Below, piece after piece: positions 31,805-44,504 of a stretch of 64,000 bases of DNA. The notes beneath the pieces were generated by a model that was not told the DNA's origin, ran no database searches, and was given only the letters and a program-made list of their open reading frames with translations. This DNA is from Setophaga petechia (lineage: Eukaryota; Chordata; Aves; Passeriformes; Parulidae). The DNA is taken from the NCBI GenBank assembly GCA_024362935.1, contig JANCRA010000118.1, forward strand, positions 658,134 through 722,133, in the 5' to 3' direction. Positions within the stretch are counted from its first letter, which is position 1. The number at the start of each line of letters is the position of its first letter. A program made the position numbers and the translations under genes.

Positions 31805-32644
31805 CTTGGCTGTGGCAGCACCCTCAGGCACAAGGTGGGGTTTTTGGGGTTGGATTCCTGATCTTCCCCTCCCACTCAGGTTATTCAGGATTCTGGGATC
31901 CTCAGGTATTCATTCACAGCCACTGTTCAGTGATCGACCCATGGGTGCAGTGAAGTTCCCCTGTGCTGTCTCTGCACTCCTCTCTGCAGGGGGGTACCCC
32001 ACAGCTCTGACCTTAAATCAGAAGCCAGCCCTTGTCCCAGGGAGAGCAGAGCCCAGGTTCTTTATCTGGGGACAGATTTTGATTAAAAGCCCAGCACGTG
32101 CTCTCACTGCTTTCCCTCCCCTTGTTCTCATGGCCGTGCAGCCCATTTGCAATTAAATTGAGTCTCGTTACCCTCCAAAGTGAGAGAAGCTGCTCTGAAA
32201 ATTATGAGTAGGAGTCTCTCTACCTTTTGACAAATTATTTTCTAATGAAAAACATCTGCTCGGGCTACGAAGGTTCACCCATCTTTATTTCTGCCTGATG
32301 CAAATGGGTTTTGTTTCACAAATTGCAAAGCAGGGCTCTGGTCCTGCAGCCAAAAGGGACAAGCAGGGATTGATAAAATGCAGCAAAGCTGGGAGTGCAA
32401 TCTCACCCCTCCCTTTAATTATCCTGCTCCCTAACAGGTGTAACAGGCACAGCTCCTGATGGCTGCTGATGATCCAGATGGCCTGGAATTGTCTCTCCAT
32501 ATGCTGCAGGACGGGATGCAGGGGGAGGCTCAGGTTAACTCTGTGTGGGCTGGAGGAACACACCCATGGCTTGTTCAGGAAATTTGGAAAACGAGATAAA
32601 AATCCAAAGAGACAGCCAGGGGTGTTTGGGTAACAGGGAGATAT
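31805..32644. other. unannotated sequence
   Basis: No gene or repeat recognised. Confidence 0.4.
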
Positions 32645-33060
32645 GGAAGGTGCAGAATCATGAATTATTGGATATGGAAGGCACAGAATCACTTATTGAA
32701 TCATTTATTATTATGGAATTATTTCAGCTTGGAAAGAGCTCCAGGATCATCAAGTCCAAGCTGGGACTGATCCAGCCCAGAGCTCTGAGTGCCACCTCCA
32801 GGAATTACTGGGACCCCTCCAGGGCTGGGCACTGCAAAGCTCCCTGGGCAGCCCCTGCCAAGGCCTGAGCCCCCTTTCCATGGGGAAATTGCTGCTGTGC
32901 CCACCCTGAGCCTGCCCTGGCCCAGCCTGAGGCCGTTCCCTCTGCTCCTGTCCCTGTTCCTGGGATCCATTCCCCTCTTCAGCCCAAATCCTGTGAAAAG
33001 AGGAATGTGCTCCTGCAGGGATCTGCCACCCCCTCCCCAGGGCTGGGTTTGCTCCTGGCA
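32645..33060 (-). mobile_element. CR1 LINE fragment
   Basis: The CR1 3' region on the minus strand: tail-like 'cagaatca' words near 32,650-32,700, then 'ggaaagagctccaggatcat' and 'gcctgaggccgttccctctg'. Old and 5'-truncated; limits approximate. Confidence 0.7.
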
Positions 33061-34190
33061 GAGCTGTGACATGCCCAAGCCCAAATCCCAAGCCCAGGAC
33101 TGTGTGGAGCAGTTTGGATGTTCCCATTGATTTCCAGGAATGCTGGCTCTGTGCTCTGCCCTCCCTGAGGACAGCTGGGATTTCAGCTAATGAACTCCTG
33201 ATTGGCACTAATGGCACCAACCCTGTGCCACAACATTTGGGGGTTTTGCTGCTCCCAGAGCTTTGAAGGTGCCTCCTCTGATCTCTGGCTGGGGCTGTAA
33301 TCAGGCTGCCAGGACAGGCAGGGATATTTCTGCAGCTCCACCTTTCCCTTGGAAGTAATCCCAGCTGGAGCCAGGCTGGCAGGAATGTTCCATCCGTAGG
33401 GAAGGGCTGATCTGGAAGTGCTGAGGATTCCTGGAGCAGAGAGGTGGCACTGCTGTCCCCATACTGAGAGGGGACACTGCAGCAGAGGGGCTGTGCTGGA
33501 GCCCAGCACTAAAACTCCCCAGGACTGGAGCAGGGATTTTGTGTTCTGCCAAACTGGGACTGTGCAGGGTCACCAGGGTCTGCCCAAAGTCACCCAGGAG
33601 CTCCAAGCAGGAACCAGGAGCTCGTTGGACGATGGCCACAGCTCTTTTTGTGTTTCCAGAGGAAAAGAAACATTTTCCTTTGTGAAAAAGGAGCAGTAAT
33701 GCCTCAGTAAGTGTTGTGGAATTTGGGCAAACGGGTTTGCAGTCTGTGCTGGAGGGGCAGGAATTGTTCCTTCAGAGCAGCAGCACAGCTGGCTGTGGGA
33801 AATCTGGGGGAAGTTCCTCTTTAGGAGATTTTGTGGTGCTGGTGTTGGACCCCAGGCCTGGCACAGATAACCTGCTCAGGAAGGATTCCTGGTGCATTCC
33901 AAGCAGGGATGCCTCTCTTTCCTAGGATATGGAGGAATTCTGGGTTGAGAAGGGAAATAAACTCCTTTCCTTCACTCCCACCCATGCTGGGCAGGGGCTG
34001 TGACAGGCAGAGCAAACACTGGGAATGACACAGGGCCCAGGATGTGCCAAGGGAAAATGTCAGCCCTGATTGTGCATTCCTGCCCTTCCCCTGCAGCCAG
34101 GAGATCCTTGGGAGCAGCCAGGACCACGAATTCCACCCCCACAGCCAATTCCTGCCCTGCTGGAGGCAGAGCCTGCCAGCAGAGAGTGAG
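33061..34190. other. unannotated sequence
   Basis: No gene or repeat recognised. Confidence 0.4.
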
Positions 34191-34795
34191 GATGGCCTTG
34201 GCATGGAGCATCCCATGGATGGAACAGGGAGTGAGGGTGACCCTGGCATGGAGCAGGGCTGGAACAGGAGTGAGGGTGACCCTGGCATGGAGCATCCTGG
34301 GCTGGAACAGGGAGTGAGGGTGACCTTGGCATGGAGCATCCCATGGATGGAACAGGGAGTGAGGGTGACCCTGGCATGGAGCATCCCATGGATGGAACAG
34401 GGAGTGAGGGTGACCCTGGCATGGAGCATCCAGGGCTGGAACAGGAGTGAGGGTGACCCTGGCATGGAGCATCCTGGGCTGGAACAGGAGTGAGGGTGAC
34501 CTTGGCATGGAGCATCCTGGGGATGGAACAGGGAGTGAGGGTGACCCTGGCATGGAGCATCCTGGGCTGGAACAGGAGTGAGGGTGACCCTGGCATGGAG
34601 CATCCTGGGGATGGAACAGGGAGTGAGGGTGGGCTTGGCATGGAGCAGAGCTGGAACAGGGAGTGAGGGTGACCCTGGCATGGAGCAGGGCTGGAACAGG
34701 AGTGAGGGTGACCCTGGCATGGAGCAGGGATGGCACAGGGAGTGAGGGTGACCCTGGCATGGAGCATCCAGGGCTGGAACAGGGAATGGCTCCAG
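34191..34795. repeat. ~43-bp minisatellite
   Basis: About fourteen copies of a 43-44-bp unit containing GGAGTGAGGGTGACCCTGGC and ATGGAGCATCCTGGGCTGGA; some units lack the CATCC part. Because the unit is not a multiple of three, all minus-strand phases read the same repeating peptides and stay open for about 290-380 codons. That is not evidence of a gene. Confidence 0.95.
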
Positions 34796-36259
34796 GGAAA
34801 GCAGCTGCAGATGGAGCAGGAAAATCCACCCTGCAAAGAACCTTGTGGGGCCACATCCCTGCCCTTCCACAGGTGCCCAGCAGAGCAGGGCAGTGCAGCC
34901 AGGCTCCCCTGCCCTCCTGAGCAGCTCCTGCCCTGGGCCATGAGGGGATTTCATCTTCATTCAGGGCAGCAGCGCTGTCAGGCTGAGCTGGAGGGGAATT
35001 TTTAGCTGCCTGTTCCTGTGATTGCCAGGGACTGGTTCAGAAGGTCCTTTCTGGTTATTTTTGTTGAAGGATGGGGGTAATTCACCTCGGGCAAAGGACC
35101 CTGCACACATTCTCATTTCACACCTGCCAGGGAGGCAGGCAAGATGAACAACTCCCACCAGTGCTAACAGAGTCACCACGAGGTGAGAAAGCTTTGGCTC
35201 TGTCTCCTGAGCAGCTGATGATGCTGTTAGAGGACAAATGTCTCTCCAGCAGAGGCTTTATACAAAGGATTATGGATTTAAAGCCTTCCCTTGGCTCCAG
35301 GGACCACGGGCACTGCAGAGCTCAGGGGCTGGGAAAGAGCAAATCCCACATCTGGGTTTGCTGCAGCTCCTGCAGTGCTGGGCTCACCCCCGGCCCTTGG
35401 TGGTGGTGGTGGAGCTCTGCTGAGCTCCCAAGGCTCCAGGGATTTATTCCAGGGGGAATCTGGCCCCTCTGCAGCCTGGATGGGGTTACCAGCCCTCGGT
35501 GCCACAGGAAAACTTCCCCTGGAGCCTGGAGGGGCCTCCATCAGCAGGGCAGGAGAATTCCCAAATGTGGCACCCTAGTGATCATTCCCCATGATCTAAA
35601 GCCATGGGAAGGAATGAGATGAGGAAAAGGAGTGGTGTTGGTGTAGAAACAGAAATTTATACAGGAAATTATAGATATTTGAGAACTGTGGTTCATACAG
35701 GCAGGAAATGGGACACTCAGGGCCACATTTCCCAGAGCATTTTGGGCACTGAATTCCCACCTCAGGCCTGGCACCGAGCTCCTCTGTGGAGCAGGGAAGT
35801 CAAAGGGAGGAGTGGTGAAGGAATCATCTCCTAAAGCTCCTCTGACAGGAGCAGCGTTCCAGGAGCTGGGACAGGCCTCAGCAGGAGCTGCCCCTGGGTT
35901 TTGGGAGAAATGTTTCTGTGGCCTTGTCCTGCGGGAGAGACGAGGGCTGGAAGATGCTTTTGCATCCCTCCGCTTGCCAGAGGATGACAGAATCCCGGGC
36001 ACCGGCAGTGCCTGCAGCCTTGGGGTGGCAGCAGTCAGCTGTGCCTGCACTCCTGGGAGCTGCTCCTGCCTGGGCTGCTCTGGAATTCCTGCCTGGAGAG
36101 GGCAAATCCCGGGGGAAAGGGAATTCTGAGCGCTCCGAGCAGGCAGAGCACAACCCAGGCAAGAGGAGGAAGAAATGGAGCTGAGCAGGGCTGGGGAGGC
36201 GGCTGAGCTCGATGGAAACCTCGGGCACCACTCCTGGGTAACCCAGCTGGGCTGCAGGG
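34796..36259. other. unannotated sequence
   Basis: No gene recognised. Of note, 'ggccacatttccca' at 35,720 recurs at 36,530 after the pentamer tract, with similar surroundings ('gacactcagggccacatttc'). Confidence 0.4.
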
Positions 36260-36480
36260 CTCTCCTCTCCTCTCCTCTCCTCTCCTCTCCTCTCCTCTCC
36301 TCTCCTCTCCTCTCCTCTCCTCTCCTCTCCTCTCCTCTCCTCTCCTCTCCTCTCCTCTCCTCTCCTCTCCTCTCCTCTCCTCTCCTCTCCTCTCCTCTCC
36401 TCTCCTCTCCTCTCCTCTCCTCTCCTCTCCTCTCCTCTCCTCTCCTCTCCTCTCCTCTCCTCTCCTCTCCTCTCCTCTCC
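36260..36480. repeat. (TCTCC)44 pentanucleotide tract
   Basis: 220 bp of uninterrupted TCTCC, all pyrimidine on plus and all purine on minus. Such a tract can form triplex DNA and is prone to length change. Its purity suggests recent expansion. Confidence 0.97.
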
Positions 36481-36481
36481 T

Positions 36482-37410
36482 CATATTTGAGATCTGTGGT
36501 TCATTCTGCAGGAATTGGGACACTCAGGGCCACATTTCCCACGTTTGTGTCTGAGCATGAATTAGGGAGGCATTAAACACTGGCAGGAGAGCTGGGCTGG
36601 GCAGACCCCGGGAGATGAGCACTTTCCCCTTCAGGACGCTGGGATATAAAAACATTCCAAGGGGCATTTTCCCCTTCTGTGGGGTGTTCACAGAAAGGAC
36701 AGGCTGAGCATTCAGAGTGAGAATGATTGTCAATAATGACATCATTCCTGTGGAGGAAGCTCTGCTCAGCCTGGAGCTGCTGCTGGAGTTTGGGGGCGCA
36801 GAGCAGAGCCTGTCCCTGCCCTGTCCCCAAAGGCAGGGGGTCCCAGGGCACGGCCACGCTGAGGCTGCCTCCTTCACCTCTTGGTGAACTGGGAATTGCT
36901 GGGGCTGGGAGTGGGAAACTCCCAGAATCGTGGGATATCCTGAGCTGGAGGGATCCAGGAGGGTCACTCAGCCCCACTCCTGGCTTTGCAGAGCCCCAGG
37001 AACTCCCCCTGTGCATTGCCCAAGCTCCCTGACCCCGGAGATGGGGCTTGGAGACAGCAGGAAAATCCTGGATGTCATCACCACACCTGGTGGGAGCTGT
37101 CTGCTCCTGGCAGGGGCCATCCCAAATTCCCATCCTGGTCAGGCACAGGGGCTCAGAGACCCGTGGGCTTCAGTCTCACTTTCTCCAGGTGAGCAGGAAT
37201 CCACCCTGGCCTGAAAGGGCACGAGGAATGGGCTCTGTGGGAATAAAGCTCCCCTGGTTCCTCCTGTGTCCCACCTCCATTCCACCTGGGATCAGATCCC
37301 AGCCCTTCAGCAGCAGCTCAGCAGCCACAGAGGAATCCTGTGGCCAGAGCTGCCCAGTTTTACCCTTCTAACTCCAACCCAGCTTCAGCTGGCACTTGAA
37401 GTACAGCTCC
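36482..37410. other. unannotated sequence
   Basis: No gene or repeat recognised. Confidence 0.4.
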
Positions 37411-37799
37411 TGTCACAGACACATTTTATGAAAATCCTTTCACTAGGATTTTTCTCCTGAGAAGCCTCAGAAAAGAAATGTAAACAATAACTGTCTGATT
37501 GCTGTGGGATGTGCTCTGGAGCTGGTTTACAACAGGTGCATCTTTGATTGGTCCATGTGGTTGTTTTTAATTAATGACCAATCATAGTCCAGCTGTGTCA
37601 GACTCTCTGGTCAGTCACAAGGTTTTATTATCATTCCTTTCCAGCTTTCTGGTGTCTCCTTTCTCTTTTCTTTAGTATATTTACTATATTATTTTATTTT
37701 AATATAATATATATCATAAAATAATAAATCAGCCTTCTGAAACATGAAGTCAAGATTCTCATCTCTTCCCTTGTCTGGGGACCCTCAAACACCACCACA
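37411..37799 (+). mobile_element. solo LTR, family A (copy A4)
   Basis: 389 bp, TGTCACAGACAC to ACCACCACA, with 'aggatttttctcctgagaag', 'gaccaatcat' (CCAAT-like), AATAAA near 37,722 and 'cagccttctga'. Flanks AGCTCC/GACTCC agree at four of six positions. Confidence 0.8.
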
Positions 37800-38686
37800 G
37801 ACTCCAGCTCACATTTTGGGGTTATTAAAAAGCTCTTTTTAACCTCTGCACGCAGAGCAGTCGTGCAGCCTCCCCCAGCCCTTGGCTCTTCCTGCTGCTC
37901 TGACACCACCAGCACTCACAGATTATTTATCTCGCCTGTGCTTTTCCATTTAACATCTCACCAAGTCCATTACCCGCTGTGCCACTTCCAATTGGCACTG
38001 GGATGGAAGGTGAAATCCAGACCTTGTAAGGGAGAGGTGATTTTGTTCCTCTTCAGATGGTTCTGCCTCCCACACGGTGTCACTTGGGCTAATCCATTTA
38101 TACAACCTGACAAAAATCTGCCCATTCCCCACAAGCGGCCTCTCTGTGAGTGTCACACTGAATTTGCTCAGTGGAACAGGGAGGATCAGCCAGAGCAAAG
38201 GGCTGGAGCTTGCTGGGGAGCCAGCCTCAGACTGTGTTTGTTTTCCTGCTCTCCAGCTCCTAAAAGGAGCCTTTCCCCTGTTATTTCTGGTGGTTTTTGT
38301 CCTGTTTGTATTGTCCTTAACAGCCCCAGACTGGAACCCCCTGACCTCCCCTTGGACCTCCTGTCCATCGTGTGTCCCCAGCATGGGAAATTGCAGTTAC
38401 ACCTTCGCTGCCATGTTAAAAACATCTTTTAAAGGATTAACTCTTCTGGCTGCACTTCTCCACCTCCACCTGCAGTGGGGAAAAGCTCCACACATCTCAA
38501 AAGAGCAGAGAAAATCAGGAATCCCAAATTGGGGAGTTCTCAAGGGCTGAGCATTCCCTGACCATCCCGAGTCCTGCAATCCCAACCTGATGATCTGCCC
38601 AAGGGAAGGATTGGGTGCAAACGTTCCCTTTTGGGGAAAAGAGGCACAGGGAGGGGTGGGATCCACACTGGGAGCTGTTCTTAGGG
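37800..38686. other. unannotated sequence between two inverted A-family LTRs
   Basis: No gene recognised. A4 and A5 lie in opposite orientation around it. Confidence 0.4.
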
Positions 38687-39072
38687 TGTGACGGTGGTCA
38701 CAGGGGTTTTTGGAGGATGGAAGAGACAGGATCTTGATTCCATTATCAGAAGGCTTGATTTATTATCTTATGATACATATATAACATTATAACTATACTA
38801 CATAGGAATAGCAAGGAAAGGAGCTTCTTCAGAAGGTGGCTAAGCTAAGAATAGAATAGAAAGAATAACAAAGGTCTGTCTGTCGGCAGAGAGCGAGAGC
38901 AGCTCCACCATGAGTGGTCAGTAAATCCAAACATCTACAGAAGACCAATCACAGGTGGACCTGTTGCATTCCACAGCAGCAGATAATAATTGTTTACATT
39001 TGTTGCTGAAAGTTCTCAGCTCCAGCAGGAAAAATCCTAAGAAAGGGTTTCTCACAAAAGGTGTCAGCGACA
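38687..39072 (-). mobile_element. solo LTR, family A (copy A5)
   Basis: 386 bp, minus orientation, with a perfect 6-bp target duplication TTAGGG (38,681-38,686 and 39,073-39,078). Ends TGTGACGG and GTCAGCGACA on plus. Confidence 0.9.
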
Positions 39073-39932
39073 TTAGGGTGTTTTGAGGACCATCCCACTG
39101 CAACTGGAGAATTTTCCCTGTTCTGCCTTCCCCCTGCAGCCTGGGATTATTTATTGTGATACATAATTACACGGGGTGATACTGTAGCCAGCTGTTAATT
39201 AATGCTAATTGGATGTAAATTAATTAAGAACAGTTTGTCACATTCGGTTTGCTCTTCCCCTCACTCCACCCAGCCCTGGAGCAGAATCAGAGGAATTGGC
39301 CACAATCCAGGCTGGGGGATGGTGACACCAAACCAAGGGACAAGAGGGGAACTTCACCTCTTTTGGCTCTTAAAAAGTTCTGGTTCTTGAGAAGAGAGAT
39401 GGGGATTCCACCTCGGGAGGAAATACCTGGGAAATGATGGAAATGATGCAGAGAGATGGATTCTGTGAGTGAACAGGGAGCTGAGGTGGCAGGAGGTGAA
39501 ACCATCACCTTTCATCTCGAATCACCAGCAAACCCTGCTCATGCAGAGGGGCTGAGCCTGGCAGGACTCAGAGGAACCCTGTCAGCTTTGATCCTGGCAG
39601 GAACCACCCTGGCACGAGGGATCAGAGCACAGCAATGGTGTCACTGCTCCCATGGAGCTCAGGGACAGGGACACGGGCTGCACGTGGCTCTCATGGAGCA
39701 GGAACCCAATCACCCCTGGGGGCTTCAGCAAGGTGGGCTTTGGCCTCTTTTCCCTTGTCCCAGTGACAGGACAAGGGGGAAAAGCCTCGAGCTGGGCCAG
39801 AGGAGGTTCAGGTCAGGATTTCTGCATGGATCTCTATTTGACTGGATTTTAGTGCTTTGTACTCACCTTCCAAAGTGCCCTGTCTTTGAGCAGGTGTGCC
39901 CTGCAGGTGTTCTGCCAGCCTTGGCACACCAG
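39073..39932. other. unannotated sequence
   Basis: No gene or repeat recognised. Confidence 0.4.
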
Positions 39933-40324
39933 TGTGGTCTTTTCGGGGTCCCCCATGGCAGGAAGGAAATGATCAATCTGACTCCATGTTCCTAGAAGGC
40001 TAATTTATTATTTTATGATATTATATTAAAGAATGCTGTGCTAAACTATACTAAAGAATACAGAAAGGATACAGACAGAAGGCTTAACAAGATAATTATG
40101 AAAAACTTGTGACCTCTTCCAGAGTCCCAATACAGCCAGACCCCAATTGGTCATTAAGAAAAAACAATTCACATGTTGGATAAACAATCTTCAACCACAT
40201 TCCAAAGCAAAACACAGGAGAAGCAATCAGATAATCATTGTTTTCATTTTTCTCTGAGGCTTCTCAGCTTCTCAGGAGAAAAAATCCTGGCGAAGGGATT
40301 TTTCCAGAAAATGTGACTGTGACA
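39933..40324 (-). mobile_element. solo LTR, family A (copy A6)
   Basis: 392 bp, minus orientation, with a perfect 6-bp target duplication CACCAG (39,927-39,932 and 40,325-40,330). Plus-strand ends TGTGGTC and CTGTGACA. Confidence 0.9.
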
Positions 40325-40339
40325 CACCAGTTTGTCCAG

Positions 40340-40470
40340 TTTGCCCATCCCTGGCAGTGTCCCAGGCCAGGTTGGATGGGGCTTGGAGAACCCTGGGACA
40401 GTGGAAGGTGTCCCTGCCCATGGCAGAGGTGGAATCGTTGAGCTTCAAGCTCCCTCCCATCCTAACCACA
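40340..40470 (+). mobile_element. CR1 LINE 3' fragment
   Basis: Words typical of the CR1 end on plus: 'aggccaggttggatgggg', 'cagtggaaggtgtccctgcc', 'atggcagaggtggaat'. About 130 bp, noncoding. Confidence 0.75.
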
Positions 40471-41897
40471 GTTGGATTTTATTCCCATTTTCAGGCTGGT
40501 GTGCCCCAAATTCAATCAAGTCCCAGCTCCCCATCTATGAAAATTATTAATTATGTGAAAATCCAGACAGCTCCTCCTGTAGCAGCCACAGGGCAAAGCC
40601 CAGAGATGGAAAAGGAGAGGTTGGGAGGGGTAAAAGTGGGACAGAAAGCACCAGGACTGATGGGAGGAGCTGCCAGTTTGGGAGGCAAATCCAGGTGGGA
40701 TCATTCAGCTCTGGATTCCCTGTGGTCTGACCCTGGCAGCCTGGCTGTGCTCACACATTACATTTTGGAAGCAAAGCTCCCACATTGCAGGTGGAAAAGG
40801 GGAAATCCATCAGCTCAGGGAGCTGGAAATGTCCTTGCTCAGGACTCCTGGGCATCAGCAGCTGCCTGGGGCAGCATCCCCGAGCTGCTGGAGCTGCTCA
40901 CAAGGGCACATTTCTGAGCCATCGCTTTGTAACAGGCTGGACATGCCTTCAAACACAGCACAGGACTCGGTGAAATAATTTGACATCATTAGATGCCAAA
41001 GGACCTTTAAAAATCCAGTCTTCAAGGGAACACTTGCACTGATTACAGCCCAGCATAAATCTGACCTTTTCTTGCTCTTCATCCACGAATCCTCCACAGA
41101 GGCTGCTCCTGCAGTGCTTAGGAGGTGTCTGCTCCTGTTTGATCTGTCTCCCAGACAAAAACTCCTCAAAAGAAATTTTCCATGTTAATTGGGAGATGTT
41201 AAAACACTAAAACAACCAAAAAAAAAAAATCCTCCTCGGGATGTAGATTTTTCAGCCAAGCCTGAAAATCAGCTCCACTTGTGTTCATTTCCAAAGGCAG
41301 TGCTGCAGTGCCAATCATCCAAAGATGTCAGCAAAATTCCCTGGATGCACAGAGCTGGTGAATGGATTCATGGGCAGCCTGCTGTAATGGCAACTTTGCA
41401 GGGGCTATCAAAACCCTTTAGACATCAAGCTCAAAAATGACAAAGCAGCTGAAAATAATGATTTGTGCTGTGAAGCAGAGGCTGGCAGAGCCCTCTGCAC
41501 CAGGAGAAGGATGTGAGCCTGGAAAGGGATGTAGTTAACCCCAGATCTCTGTCAGACAGGTGCAGCTACAGGGGAGCCACAAATCAGCATTGAAAATTGA
41601 TTGTAGGCCTGGAATGATGTAAATCTTCCTCACTGAAATCTGCACTGGGAGCTCCAGAGCTGGGGACACTTGGAAGAGGAGCCAACCTGCCAAGAGGAGC
41701 TGGAACAACAGCAAATGGCCCAGCTCAGGCAGGAGCTGTCAGGTGGGGCAGCCCCAGCCAGGAGCATCCTGGCACATCCCAGCTGGGCCCTGGATGTGCT
41801 GGGAATGGGGGAGCTGCAGCTCCGGGGCACTGAGGGTTTGTTGGTGCTGGGAGCAGCAGCAATTCCTGCAGGAATCAGGGATGTGCAAAGAGGGGAT
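40471..41897. other. unannotated sequence
   Basis: No gene recognised. Confidence 0.4.
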
Positions 41898-42503
41898 TGT
41901 GGAGGAGAGACGGGGGTAGGATGGTGGGGACAGAGGGAGAGCAGAGATCTCTGCAGCCAGGGCTGGGAACTTGTGGGTTATTGCAAAGGGCCTGGGTGCA
42001 GGGCCCTGCTGGGAGCTGCCAGCCACAGCTCAGAGCAGGGCCCAGAGAAGAGAGGGGGAGAGAGGACGGGAGGGTGAGAGAGTAAAAGGGTAAGAGAGAG
42101 AAGTTCCCGTTACAACACCATAAATCTTCTGTGCTGAATATTCCAATTCTCACTAACCAATCTAGTCCAAGATACAAATCCTACAGCATTTCCATACAGC
42201 CTATAAGAATCATTACATTCCCACACTGGGTTACATTTTAAACCCTACAAACTCCTCTTTGGGCCCCTTCTGCCAAGCCAGCAGGGTCTGCTCTGAGCCT
42301 TGGGCCTGTCTGCAAGCAGAGGGAATTGTTTGATCCAAAGGGGATCACCTTCAGCTGGCCATGCCATTGTTTTCCAGTTGTTCAGTAACTGAGGGATCTC
42401 AAAGCTTGCTTTCATTTCAATCTGGCTTAGAGTTTCCATATTCTCAAAATCTTTTGCCAGGCAATCATATTTATAAGGCTTTCCTGTTTCATCTTCCCTT
42501 ACA
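41898..42503 (-). mobile_element. solo LTR, family E (copy E1)
   Basis: 606 bp, minus orientation (plus-strand ends TGTGGAGGAG and CTTCCCTTACA). The same sequence occurs at 46,250-47,555, where another LTR splits it. E1 preserves the empty site CTACAG at 42,181-42,186. A minus-strand frame of ~93 codons crosses it but shows no known domain. No target duplication was found. Confidence 0.75.
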
Positions 42504-44169
42504 GGACTGCACCTCCAGTCCTTCACTCATGGTTGGCACAACATTTCCTGGGCTGGCTTTGCTCTGGGGCAGCCAAGTCCTTGTTGTGCTCTGAGAACTG
42601 CCCTCACTCTGCCTTGCCTGAGGGTTTCAGGTGTTCCAGACCTGGGGTTTTCCCTTTCCCAGTTATCCAGGACTGACCCCTCAGCTGTGGCAGCACCTCA
42701 TGGAAATGATGTGAACCTGCCCTCACTGGGAATTTTGTCAAAATCCTGCAGCACAAGTGAAACTTCACCTCAAGTTTCTAAATAGAAGACACAGGGAGAT
42801 AATTCCCAGTGAAAGTTTCTGGGGTTTCTGCTCCAGTCCTACTCTAAAAACAGAGTTTGCAATGGGTGGCTTAAGATAGCACAAAAAAAATGTGCTGGGT
42901 CACCTCTCCCTGTGTCCCTCTGTGTCCCTGGGGGTGCTGGGACACCCAGGATTCTGTATTCCCCCAGCAGCTCTCAGGACTGGTTTATGGGCTCAGAAAA
43001 AAGAGCATTTTCAGCTGTCAGCTTGGGCCCACTGGCTGTAAATACAGGCCCAGCCTTGCAGAGAGGAGATCCAAGCTTTGATAAGCTCTGATCTGCTTCA
43101 GAGGGGAACAGCAGAGAGGTTAAAGTGAAAAACCTGATAAGAAGAGAAAAATGGTCCTGAGTTTTAAATCACTAAAGAGATTTTTAAGAGCAAGGAGGGA
43201 GGAGAGTGAGAACTAAACCACTGGCATTAAGGACAGGTTGTTCAATGAAGTTCCTCAGCCCTTTGGGGTGACAGAATCTGGAGAGCCCTGAGGATCTTAC
43301 ATTTAATGCTGTCTCCAAGCACACCTGGAGCATCCTGCTAGGATGGGTTATCAGTGACACAGAGACAAGACAAGGATCAGAACAACTGCAGCACTTCCAT
43401 AATAAATATTCATCCCTTCCTCTGGGCTGCTCCAGCCATGTGCTGCCAGCTCCACGTGTGCATCAGCTGCTCTCATGTACCACTGGTGCTGTTTTTAATG
43501 AAGGGATGGGATTATCATCAGGTTAAGAATGGTTTATTGTTCAGATAAAGAGATTTTAGAGGAGTTGGCAGTTGGTTATAGTACAAAGTAGTTACAAGTT
43601 TCTTCATTAAAAGGCAATATATAACTTTTTACCTTAATGAATAGATGTTACAAGGTTTATTTTGCTTTTCTAACTTGTTACTTTACTTATTTCTGCTGCA
43701 CTGTGGATACTTTTGCCTGATAGCTTCTGTCTCACATGCACACATATGCTTTTATTATAACTCTAAACTCTTAGCTTATTTTATATTGTTACCTTACAAT
43801 AAACCATTCACCATCTTATCTGCACAGTTTCTCATTTACTTATGGTATGTTCATCTCAAAACTACAGAAATACAGGTTGTTTTGGTTTATTTTTTTTGGT
43901 TTATGATTTTTTGTTTATGATATTGTTTTATTTTTTGTTCATGATCTTTTGTTTAAAGTCTGTGTATTTTATTTTTACATCAGTCTAAGTTTTTTCTAAG
44001 GCTGTAGATTAAACTTTTCAGTGTCTGTAGGAGTTTCTGGTTTTTTGATTCTCACATTCATGTGCAACTGGGAGCTCAGGGATCCCCTCATTTGTAGCCC
44101 AAATGATTCAGTCTGGATCTGCAGCTGGGGGTGCCAGGAGCAGGTGATGAGCCTGAGGTGTCACTGCCA
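42504..44169. other. unannotated sequence, T-rich at 43.5-44.0 kb
   Basis: The 43,500-44,030 part is AT-rich with small repeats of TTTATGAT type near 43,885-43,955. It may be old transposon sequence. No gene recognised. Confidence 0.4.
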
Positions 44170-44275
44170 GGGCCCTGAGCTCCCAGGGACACAAGGTGAC
44201 AGCTCTGTGTGACACACAGCAGCTCCCAGGGACACAAGGTGACAGCTCTGTGTGACACACAGCAGCTCCCAGGAC
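44170..44275. repeat. ~50-bp tandem duplication
   Basis: Two near-perfect copies of a unit containing AGCTCCCAGGGACACAAGGT and GACAGCTCTGTGTGACACAC. Confidence 0.9.
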
Positions 44276-44504
44276 TTCTGGAAGGAAAGGAAAGAAAAAT
44301 CACATCAGGATAATCAACAGAACAGGTACAGGAGGAACTGAACAAACAAATGTGAGTGGGAATATGAACAGGGAATTGTTGTGAGTGACAAAATCCCCCT
44401 TTTCTCTTGGCAATGCTGTGGTGGGAGAAGCTGCTCCTTGGCTCCCTGCACCCCGCTCTGCTGGCCCTGCAGAACCCCTCAGACCCCAGGGGAGGACACC
44501 AACA

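Noticed and set aside
33821..34960. A 379-codon open frame on the minus strand with two other ~290-codon frames overlapping it
   Set aside because: All three phases read the same peptide repeats from a 43-44-bp minisatellite; there is no domain, no splice context and no stop codons in the unit.
36035..36523. A ~160-codon frame with an RRGEE repeat
   Set aside because: It is the (TCTCC)n tract read on the minus strand.
38681..39078. TTAGGG at both sides of LTR A5, suggesting telomere-related integration
   Set aside because: It is a single hexamer on each side and exactly the length of this family's target duplication; other copies have unrelated hexamers, so the telomere match is coincidence.
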